Source: Syntrophales bacterium (GTDB lineage: Bacteria; Desulfobacterota; Syntrophia; Syntrophales; UBA5619). From it: a DNA stretch of 64,000 nt. The position numbers and the translations under genes are program-made. The DNA is taken from the NCBI GenBank assembly GCA_023229765.1, contig JALNYO010000006.1, positions 1 through 64,000 of the forward strand, given 5' to 3'. Below, in pieces: positions 17,001-24,800 of the stretch. Position 1 is the first letter of the stretch; each line of letters begins with the position of its first letter. Below the pieces are notes generated by a model that saw only the letters and a list, made by a program, of their open reading frames with translations, had not been told where the DNA came from and searched no databases.

Positions 17001-20000
17001 CTGAGCGGACCCTCGTCTATAGCAAACGGCGTATTCACAACGCCGGATTTATTGATGAAAGCACCGTAAAGCTTGCCGGTATTGACTGCATCGTCAAACC
17101 AGATCATCAGGTAATTCGCACCGTCGAAGGCAACCAGCGGCAAACCGCCGGTACGACCGATAGAGATGCGATTGCCGACCAGCGCCCCTGATGGCGATAC
17201 AAGTTGCGCGGTGATGTTGTTATGTGAGACTGCGTCGCCCTGAATCCCGACCAGATAATTCGTCCCATCGAAGGCGCCGCTTAAACCCATTTCCGACCCC
17301 GTCGTTGTGGCGATGGGGAATCCAGACCCAACCCCCGTCTGCATAACGGTGAAAGTCTGGCCGCCGATGGTGATCGTTCCGGTCCGGGCGGCGCCGGCAT
17401 TGGCGTCCACCGTATAGGAAACGGTCCCATCCCCGGTTCCGGAAGAACCGGAGGTGATGTGAATCCAGGAGGCGTTGCTGATTGCCTGCCAGGCAAGCCC
17501 GACCGGGGCAACAACACTGACGTTCCCTATCCCGGCACTAACAAAGCTCTGGCCGGTCACCGAAAGCGATACGCTGGTCCCCGCAGTGCCGGTAATGCGC
17601 CCCTGGTGGACGCCGCCGGCATGGGTGGGGAAAATCCTGCTGTTGAAGGTGTAACCGGCCTTCGTCGCCGTTACCGTAACGGTATCGCCTTCATCCACAT
17701 CACGGACGATATACCGGCCATCGGAGGGGGTGGCTGTCAGTCCCGAACAGGCGTCGTCATAGCAGATTGCGTACGGAGCGTCTGGATGATTCGCACTCGC
17801 CGCCGTGACAATCGCCCCGGACAGGTTGTTGAGCATCTGATCCACCACACGGGCGACGATGATCCCTTTTCCGGCGGCAACGTTCCAGTTCCCGGTTCCC
17901 GTCCCCAATTTCGTTACCGGAAAGAGGGTGTATCCCCCGAGGTCGGTATAGCCTGACCCAAACTGCATCTGCCCGGTATAGCTCGGGGCAAGGGACGTGT
18001 TCTGCGGCTTGCTTAATTTCAGTTGGAAGTTCGTCCCGGCCGGCACGCTCAGATAGAAGGAACCGTCCGGATTTGACACCGACGCGTTGATGGGGCCCGT
18101 CGCGTTGATCTGCTCGATCGTCGCGTTCTTGATCCCGGCAGGCGTGGTATCCATGATGCGGCCGCCGATGCCGACTCTGACGGCGACGGCCGTGCCAGAA
18201 ACGATCCCTATACTCATGGCGCCGTCATGGGTGACGAAGGTCGTGGACGCGGGGAAGGTGTAGTTGGATTGCGCTGCCGACACGGTTACCGTGTCCCCCT
18301 CCTGAACGTCGAGGATGTAGAACCTCCCCTTCGCCGTTGTTGAGGTCAGGGAGTCCCCAATGCTGCCATCGACATTCTCATACTTGACGCGATAGGAGTG
18401 CGGGCCGCTCGCGCTCACAACTGCCCCGCTGATGTATCCCGCCTGCGGATTGGCGCTGTTGACCACCCGTCCCCGAATAACGCCGCGGCCGGTGCTGCCG
18501 CTCCAGAAGTTCAACTCCGCAAGCGTAAAGAGGTTGAAGGGACGCGAGGCGGAAATCACGGTTCCCGCCGCCGCCTGCATGACGCTGCTGTACGTGGGAA
18601 CGTAGTTCGTCCCAGTCTTTTCCAGCTTGAGGGTAAAGGGAACATTGTCGGGAAGCCCGTTCAACGTGAAGCCCCCGTCAGTGGCCGTTGTTGTTGTAAC
18701 GGTTCCACTTCCCACTATAACCCCGTCGATCGGATTGTCACTCGTGTCCTTCACAAAGCCGTTGAAGGAGACCGTCCCGCCGCCGGTCGTCGGCGTTGCG
18801 AAGAACGAATCTTCCGAAACGTGGTCGGCCGCGGTCGGAATAATGGAAGTATTTAAGTCGAAGGTATAGCCGGCAAGAGTTGCCGTCAGTTGCACCACGG
18901 TCCCGGCCGGGACGTTCTGCACCATATAGATGCCGTCAGAGGCCGTGGATGATCCGCCGCCGGTGTACGTGACCGGGTAGGTCGTGCCCGTCGGCGATCC
19001 ATCTACAAATTGCGCCGCCGTAACGGTCGCCCCCGACAGAAACGTCGTCGGGTTGCTCTTCAGGGCAACCCGGCCGAGAATCATCGCGTTTCCGGAGTTG
19101 TTGAGGGCGCTGTACTGGGCATTCGTGAGGAGCGCAAAGGTCAAAAGCGCCTGGATGTTCTCATTCCAGTTCATGATTTTGCTCAGGACGACCGGATACC
19201 CCGTCGGCGGCCCTACCCGCACGAAGAAGTTGGATGAGGCAGGAATGCACGTCAGACTGAAGGCGCCGCTGCCATCGGTGGTGGCCGTATTGATCGGTGT
19301 CAGGCTGCCCGGCGTATAAGCTCCGACATTTGTTCCGAAAACCGGCGCCATGTTGGTTGTATTTGGCCAGTCGGGCGCGCTCAGCGCCCAACCATTAAAG
19401 GCGATTGTTCCGGCAGCCGTTCCATTGTAGGTGAAGTAGCCCTGGGTCTGCGAGGTGTTGCCGTTAAAATCGGCGGCGGTTATCGTGTATCTGTAGCTGT
19501 GGCCGTCGATAAGCGGCGATCCCGTGTAGGGCACGCTCGTCGTGAAGGCGGACAGGTTGTACTGGCTCATCACCTGGACGTCCTGCAGTGTTGTGTCTCG
19601 TACGTCAATGCCATACCAGCTTATGGCCGGCGCATTAGCAGGCCAGGTCCAGGCAAAGGTTGGAGGGGCGCTCAGCGAGGCGTTGGCGGCGGGCGAGGTT
19701 ACCGTCACAAACTGCTCCATGTAGGCGGCAATCGTCTTATCCGCGACAACCGTCGTGTTGTCCTTTTTGGTCGCGATAATGTGGTAGGTGAGAGAAACCG
19801 TCGGCAAGGTCGAGCCCAGGGAAACATTCGGCTGCAGCCACCACTGGTCGTTGCCGTAAACCAGATTCGTCCGGGCAAGATAGCCCAGGCTGCCGGAGGC
19901 GATATTGACGCTTTCCGCGGTAACGCCTGAATATAGACTTCCCCCCGGATCGCTTGCAAAAACCAGGGCGGCGTAGCTGTTGCTCCCCTGCTCGTGATTC

Positions 20001-20914
20001 GAAAAAGCCTGGAAAGGGGGCATTTCCCCGCCGCCGTTTTCAGCTTCAGCTCTCAGCGCTACGTAGGGGAACAGACCGGGAAAGCCCACATACGGGAAAC
20101 CTATCGGCGGTTGAGAAGCGGCGAAGCCGAAAGTGTCCGTGCCGACAACGGTCCAGCTTATGCCCTTATCAAGGCTGTAATCGAAAATCATGCTGTTGCC
20201 GCCCGCCAACGGGTCCAGGCAGCGAATTCGCAGAACAATTACCCCGATGCCAGGATCAAACCCGTTGACGGTGGCGTTCACCGGCCCCCAAATAGTCGCA
20301 TCTTGCAAATCGTCGTAGAGCTCGGCCCTCAGGTTAAGACTTCTCCCCCCCTCCGCAGTAGGAACCCAGGCGGCGCTGAATTCCGGATGCGGCCCGCCGG
20401 TCATGCTGCCAAAGCCGATAGAGGCGGCGTAAACCTTTGCGGGGTCGGTCATGCCGTTAAAGTTCGTCAATACAGCGGCATATTCCCACTGGGGAACAGG
20501 AGGGGCGTTGGAAAAGGGCGTGGTGTTGATGATCAACCCGCCATTCGCCGCCGAGGTCAGCGTGGCTCTTTTGTACGGTATGTTCAGGGCCACAGAGATG
20601 TCGTTCGAGGAATCAGGGTAGGGTTCGAAGGCGTAGGTCAGAGTCCCTTCGACGGGGGGGGTTTGCAACACGCCCGCGCCTTCGGCGCCACCAGGCGCCG
20701 ACGGAATGTAAATGGTGTTGCCGCTTATCGACCCTCCGGTAAAATTGTAGCTGATCACCCTTCTGGTAGTAGACGGATCCATGTAATCCTTGTAGTAGAG
20801 CCCCTTCACATCCACCGAGAAGGCCGCCGCGGTGTTCAATACCCCCCCGAGCAACAGCGAAGAAATAACCACTGCCGCGAGCGCAGCCGCTTTCATAAAT
20901 TTTTTCCGGTACAT
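14033..20914 (-). CDS. giant secreted multidomain protein with BACON-like domain, propeller-like repeats and C-terminal dockerin
   Basis: A 2293-residue exported protein with a signal peptide (FMKAAALAAVVISSLLLGG). The N-terminal ~500 residues are β-rich. Several carboxypeptidase-regulatory-like repeats follow (~510-1110), then a BACON-like domain (~1120-1200; ISNASWIHITSGSSGTGDG), propeller-like repeats with FDGTNYLV/FVVW motifs (~1205-1560), a TolB-like segment (~1570-1860), an InlB-type repeat (GAGGTISPNTPQPVNNNATA), a Cys-rich linker and a lectin/LamG-like region (~2010-2220). The last ~65 residues are dockerin-like: DINNDGQVDLADAVLALQ is a near-perfect first calcium loop; the second (DVDCNASIGTAE) is degenerate. 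The ATG at 20914 follows GAAGGAGG by 5 bases; the TTG at 20929 would translate that site. Surface binding is inferred; no enzyme site was found. Confidence 0.8.
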   Translation of the reverse strand: MYRKKFMKAAALAAVVISSLLLGGVLNTAAAFSVDVKGLYYKDYMDPSTTRRVISYNFTGGSISGNTIYIPSAPGGAEGAGVLQTPPVEGTLTYAFEPYPDSSNDISVALNIPYKRATLTSAANGGLIINTTPFSNAPPVPQWEYAAVLTNFNGMTDPAKVYAASIGFGSMTGGPHPEFSAAWVPTAEGGRSLNLRAELYDDLQDATIWGPVNATVNGFDPGIGVIVLRIRCLDPLAGGNSMIFDYSLDKGISWTVVGTDTFGFAASQPPIGFPYVGFPGLFPYVALRAEAENGGGEMPPFQAFSNHEQGSNSYAALVFASDPGGSLYSGVTAESVNIASGSLGYLARTNLVYGNDQWWLQPNVSLGSTLPTVSLTYHIIATKKDNTTVVADKTIAAYMEQFVTVTSPAANASLSAPPTFAWTWPANAPAISWYGIDVRDTTLQDVQVMSQYNLSAFTTSVPYTGSPLIDGHSYRYTITAADFNGNTSQTQGYFTYNGTAAGTIAFNGWALSAPDWPNTTNMAPVFGTNVGAYTPGSLTPINTATTDGSGAFSLTCIPASSNFFVRVGPPTGYPVVLSKIMNWNENIQALLTFALLTNAQYSALNNSGNAMILGRVALKSNPTTFLSGATVTAAQFVDGSPTGTTYPVTYTGGGSSTASDGIYMVQNVPAGTVVQLTATLAGYTFDLNTSIIPTAADHVSEDSFFATPTTGGGTVSFNGFVKDTSDNPIDGVIVGSGTVTTTTATDGGFTLNGLPDNVPFTLKLEKTGTNYVPTYSSVMQAAAGTVISASRPFNLFTLAELNFWSGSTGRGVIRGRVVNSANPQAGYISGAVVSASGPHSYRVKYENVDGSIGDSLTSTTAKGRFYILDVQEGDTVTVSAAQSNYTFPASTTFVTHDGAMSIGIVSGTAVAVRVGIGGRIMDTTPAGIKNATIEQINATGPINASVSNPDGSFYLSVPAGTNFQLKLSKPQNTSLAPSYTGQMQFGSGYTDLGGYTLFPVTKLGTGTGNWNVAAGKGIIVARVVDQMLNNLSGAIVTAASANHPDAPYAICYDDACSGLTATPSDGRYIVRDVDEGDTVTVTATKAGYTFNSRIFPTHAGGVHQGRITGTAGTSVSLSVTGQSFVSAGIGNVSVVAPVGLAWQAISNASWIHITSGSSGTGDGTVSYTVDANAGAARTGTITIGGQTFTVMQTGVGSGFPIATTTGSEMGLSGAFDGTNYLVGIQGDAVSHNNITAQLVSPSGALVGNRISIGRTGGLPLVAFDGANYLMIWFDDAVNTGKLYGAFINKSGVVNTPFAIDEGPLSVKRDIGGIAFGGGTYLAVYYKTDATAGKDIVYGRLVSPAGVIGNEFRISTGFGSQAMKNVAFDGTNFFVVWNDHSTNNAVKGRFVSPSGILGTEITVKASGYPNDNPLTVAFAGGNYLVAWTDQVSTAPNNWDVFGQIVTPAGVLSGGRISISTAPGQQFGPGIAFDGTNYLVSWTDLRNDANGDWVCDVSEGTCSDVRGQLVSASGAPVGSEFIINSDPGNQMGGIGGLPVNGKLFGLINTGFSLEMTGAGSGGVTGGDVYGMFLPAGERIPMMNFADSGMNLYLYDPVLQAADTVVLNNQAGLANMNSAQTMLVYTKFLNEVLNNGSAYSPCIYNTVAKTTACLTTPTVEEDSAAFDGSGKILFIDKSDGILKKMNPDGTNIVTVAMPASPYRFTYFSLSPDRQKLMIVEESRSADYYATNQSRLILMNADGTSRAVVQEAVLGEWNMLLWKADSSRVFYYYSTFSGSEPNVVQTSHYAVFAVPGGTRTDLSSSALGSAEGNVCGFTKSGNLLSWMNHNLYNGQTGALIATRTDAPTLMEARVGFGQDGEIYFANLDGTNFRKFVESSIQTWTVTPSAGAGGTISPNTPQPVNNNATAQFTVTPDSGYTAAVTGTCGGSLNGTTYTTSPVTANCTVSATFTANPVSGVCGTANGQAFTSAPTPTDNLCSVGTPTTVAGSGPWTWSCAGSDGGATVSCTANIIYQPWKDDFTGTALDSSWQVVSGTGTYSLLTDTPGYLRYNLAGRAYSGRSVGAISSWSPSLALIRPFNGDNWVLKAKADYNIVWQGTGAQYQVFTVAFGAGNNAYLSITRGTDQWYNANILTAQLVVNGQVVAANNAMIAADDVVASNWLRHAYFYEIHRNGRCFTLRYSTDGTNYKTVLSYQLPPALEAVQRVIIDANVYLTAGSYVDWDYIDFAPTPVPNYGDINNDGQVDLADAVLALQVMTGISSSGLRTDYATCGVDVDCNASIGTAEVLHNLQRAADLR

Positions 20915-21360
20915 ATCTGCCTCCTTCAATACCTCTACCTGTTTATCACTTCATTATTGTTAACTAAAATAAGAACATCTCGGAAATGCCAATAAATGTT
21001 TGCAAAAGTGTTTTGCTGCAAGGGACTAAAAAGCGCATAAAAAGTTCAGGCAACGCGCCGTTTTCTTATTTGGAGCGGATTCTAAAGCACATGCCAAGCG
21101 GAAAGCAAGCCTTTTTTTTGCGATTCTGTGATGCACTTCACAGTTTTCGCATCATTTTATTCACATCTTAAAACGAAGACATCATGCAGCTTATTATATG
21201 TAGCCGGCAGGGTTTATTCTCTAACAATACAGGAAACATAACAGCCATCCCGGCATCGCAAAGGCTTTTGATGGGACATCCCCGAACAGCGGTCCCGGCT
21301 CCTCCAGAACCCTTCGTTTTTTAAAGAACCCCCATGCCCGTGTCGGGCACAACGAAGCAT
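20915..21360. other. AT-rich intergenic region without a recognised gene
   Basis: This holds the upstream region of the giant dockerin gene (reading left). It is AT-rich, with no convincing -35/-10 pair or sigma54 site visible by eye. Short frames on both strands have no coding features. Beyond it lie the palindrome at 21361 and the decayed ATPase gene. Confidence 0.5.
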
Positions 21361-21410
21361 GAAAATCCCCCTTTACCCCCCTTTGGCAAAGGGGGGATGG
21401 GGGGATTTTC
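21361..21410. repeat. REP-like CCCCCTTT/AAAGGGGGG palindrome
   Basis: GAAAATCCCCCTTTACCCCC and its complement GGGGGATGGGGGGATTTTC flank TTTGGCAAA. This is a common repetitive palindrome type in Deltaproteobacteria. It sits exactly where the homology of the decayed ATPase gene begins, so it may mark the breakpoint. Confidence 0.7.
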
Positions 21411-21417
21411 ATACAAA

Positions 21418-21808
21418 GTGGCCAGGAAGGATGCCAGCCCTCCGCTGATCATTTTCGACAAAATTCACAAATACCGGGACTGGAAAAATTATCTGAAGGG
21501 GGTTTACGACGGCTCCAGCAACGGGTACCGTTTTCTGGTGTCCGGCAGTGGCCGCCTGGATATTTATCAGAAACAAGGAAAAGCAGGAGGTTGATTTTCT
21601 ATTGAAGCGGAATCGTGAACCATTTCTGTTGGTTGAGGCGGCGCTCGCCCAGCGGGAACCGTCAGCGCCTTTGAGGAAATTCCAGCAGTTTCTGCGGATT
21701 CCCGCACTGCAACTGAACGAAGCGGGCGATCGTTACCGGCTCATCGCCAACGGTGATCAGCAGATCATGGTTGCCCCCGCCTGGCTGTGGCTGGCAGGAC
21801 GGCTTTGA
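21418..21808 (+). pseudogene. decayed AAA ATPase with DUF4143 C-terminal domain
   Basis: Two fragments of one protein family are joined with a deletion and frameshift. The first (21418-~21575) has PLIIFDKIHKYRDWKNYLKG and FLVSGSGRLDIYQK, the Walker B and sensor region of DUF4143-type ATPases. The second, in another frame (~21573-21808), is their typical C-terminus (EVDFLLKRNREPFLLVEA, then LRKFQQFLRIPA and VAPAWLWLAGRL). The Walker A part and about 200 middle residues are missing. Intact members of about 400 residues are common and often strain-specific. This copy cannot make a working protein. Confidence 0.82.
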
Positions 21809-21835
21809 TCTGTATTATGTCCCCGGATTTCCTCA

Positions 21836-21869
21836 TTATAAAAAGGGGCGACTCGCGCCGCCCCTTTTG
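21836..21869 (-). terminator. Rho-independent terminator of the 1961-residue lipoprotein gene
   Basis: AAAAGGGGCG...CGCCCCTTTT hairpin (21841-21868). On the minus strand it is followed by TTTTTATAAT. It lies ~30 bases past the stop at 21898. Confidence 0.85.
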
Positions 21870-21897
21870 GTTATCGAAAATTAGCGATTTAGAAGCA

Positions 21898-24800
21898 TCA
21901 GGGAGTAGCCGTGCACTGCTGCGTGGACTGGAGCGATTCATTGCCCAAGGCATCCACGGCGGAGATCGTATAACAATATCCCGTCTGCGTAACTACATCT
22001 GAATCTACCGCCGGCGTGCCTGTGGCGGAAAGCCGCAGCGCTCCACCGCGATAGATTCGGTAAAGCGCCGCCCCGTTGTTTGTCCAGGCCAGATCTACTT
22101 TATAGGTGGCGGGAGGCCCTGCGGCCAGTAAGCCTCCTGTCGCCGTCAGCCCCGTCGGCGTATCCGGCACACTGGGCTGGGTCGTGGCGCAAACCGTTGC
22201 TGATTGGGCCGATTCGCTGCCCACCTCATTAAGAGAGGAAACCGCATAACAATACTGGGTATTGGCCGTCAGATTCCCGCTGACAATCGTTCTGGCAACA
22301 GAATCTTGTAAATAAACCCCGTCTTTGTATATCCGGTAGCCAGCGGCGCCGGCATCCCCCCAGGAAACCTGTATCTGAATCGGAGAAAGGGCGACCGCCG
22401 TAACCCCTGTGGGTGAAGTCGCAGCCGACGAGGCGCAAACCCTGTTTCCAGCCGCAGCCAGCGGCGTCTCCAGCCCCGCTGAGTCAACCTGTTTGATCTC
22501 ATAACAGTACGTTTTGCCAGCCGCTACGGTATCCTCATAGGAAGTTGGAACCAAGGAAACAATCTTTACCGCCGCTGAGCCGTCATTGGGATCACGCCAA
22601 ATATTGTAGCTTGCGGCATAAGCAGATGGCTCCCAGTGCAAGCTGATCTTTGTATCCGACAAGGCCAGCGCCGTGAGAGACACATAACAGGTCGCGTTGT
22701 CGCCGAACGGGCTGGGGTTGCCTGGCGGCGTAACCTTCTTATCCGCATAATCCGCCGCCGCTCCCTGCAAATCAAAGGTTTGAACCGCGCTGGCGGTGCT
22801 GCCTCCCAGACTGGCGCGCGCCTCCAGTTTGACGTTGACCCAAAAGGCGTAGTCCCGCGCATAGGTAAGACTGATTGTACTGTGGCCGGAGCTATCCGTA
22901 ACTGATGCGGTGACCGAAGCCACATTGCCCGGATCGAGGCGGCTGTTGGCATTCTGATCTTCCCCGTCATCAAGAACGCCGTTATAATAAGCAGTAGCGC
23001 CCTGACCTAACCCATCCTCGTTAGCGCATGCCGGAATAACCGGGCTGGTTGACAAATTAGCGGAAAGTGTCTTCATCTGCAGCCATCCGTCCCCGTAAAC
23101 ATAATAATGTCCCTTCATGTAATATTGAGGCGTTACCGTTGCCGTGACAACGGCGTTCGCAACCGGCCTCCCGCCTGCATCCGTCACCAGGGCCAGATAA
23201 TCCTTCCGGTACATGTTCGGCTCCAGTTTCGCGATTGTCGGTCCGGTAGCAAGGGAGATAAACAGTGCCTGCCCGCCCACAGTCAAGGTCGTTGTTTGGT
23301 TGACTGCCGGCGTGTCCTGCACCGTTGCTGTTATCTGTACATTATTCAGACCGCCAGCATTGCCTCCCGCAATGTAATTGGTGGTGGCCGTGCCATACAT
23401 GTCGGTTACCGCCGAACCCTTTGACAGCGTTCCCCCGCTGGCATCCTGAATAATCGTGAAATCAACCGTTTTCCCCTTGACCAGGTTATCTTTGTCATCC
23501 CGGACAATGGCCTTGATCAGGCTCTGCTCGCCTGTTTGTCCGGCAGCGTTGGTGTTGATGATCGCCGGAAAAGCCGAGAGGTCAATTTTATCGGCCGTTG
23601 TCGCCACGAAAATGATCGCAACCTGAGCTGAAGCTTGAGGATCGCCCGTTGTATAAGCGGAAAGCACCGCAGGACCTGCATTAACAGAGGAAACATTTGC
23701 CGTTGCCTCACCGGAGGCGTTTGTGTTGACGCTTGATGCACTAAGCGTCCCCCGCGTCGCCGTGAAATAAACCGTTTTCCCGGCAACTGCAGTGCCGCCC
23801 TCCGTGTAGGTGACGGTAAATGGCTGCGCGGTATTGATCGACACCTCCGCATTGGCCTTCGGAGTGTCTGTTTTGACGGTCAGTTTCGCGTTATTGATCG
23901 TAAGCGTCGCCTGAGACGAAACGCCGATCGCCGAAGCGGTAATGGTATCACTCACCGTGTCGGTGGCGTTTTTGACGGTGACCTTTACCTGACCGCTGCT
24001 GTCCGTAGTGTAATTAGAAGCCGGGGTAAAAGAACTTTTTCCGGTTGACGACGCAACGGAAACCGTCTTACCCGCAATCGCCCCGCCCGCCGAATCCTTC
24101 AGCGAGATGGTCAGTTGCTTGCCGGTACCATCGTTAAACGGCAGCGAAAATGCAGGAGGATCGATGCTGATATTGGTGCCGGTAACCGCAACCGCATTGG
24201 TGGCTGTCTTGCCACCCGTCAAGGCAGTCAAGGTAATGGTGCGGTCAGTCGGATCCCCGCCGGCGCCGAGTTTGGCCGTGGCCATGCCGTTTGCATCGGT
24301 AACAGATTTTAAATCGGTCAGCATCCCGGAGGTTGCCGAGAAGTCAACCGTCTGGCCTTCCATGGCGCGGTTCTGACTGTCCTTGACCAGCGCGGTCAGC
24401 GTAACCGGAGATGCGCCATCGGAATTGAGCTGTGGACTGCTGACCAGCAGATCGACGGAGTTCGGCGCAGGGGGGGCATCGGTTGTCCCGCAGACTGTGA
24501 TGCTTTTAGCCGATTCATTGGTGAAAGAGTCCGTGGACGACACGCTGTAACAGTACTGGGTATTGGGCGTAAGCCCCCCTTCCACGATTGATGTAGTCGT
24601 GGCCGGCGCAACAGCTCCCAGCAGCGTGTCACCCTTGTAAACCTTGTACCCCGTGACCGCCGAACCGCCAGAATTTGTCCAGGAGAGCGTTATCTGAGTT
24701 GATGAGTTGACCGTTGCCGTAACACCTGAAGGCACAGTCAATGCCGTATTGACGGCAGCATTGCTGGTCGCTCCAGAAGATTCACTGCCGGTGCTATCGA

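Noticed and set aside
14033..20914. Possibility that the giant dockerin protein is an enzyme (glycosidase or protease)
   Set aside because: No catalytic motif was found; the recognisable parts are binding, propeller-like and structural modules.
19994..20995. Long plus-strand open frames across the giant dockerin gene (also near 16628, 9253 and 4588)
   Set aside because: All are shadows of the minus-strand reading frame, Arg/Gly/His-rich and without signal peptides or domains.
21221..21412. Short minus-strand frame starting MKIPPSPLCQRGVKG
   Set aside because: It is the translation of the REP-like palindrome, a frequent false gene call.
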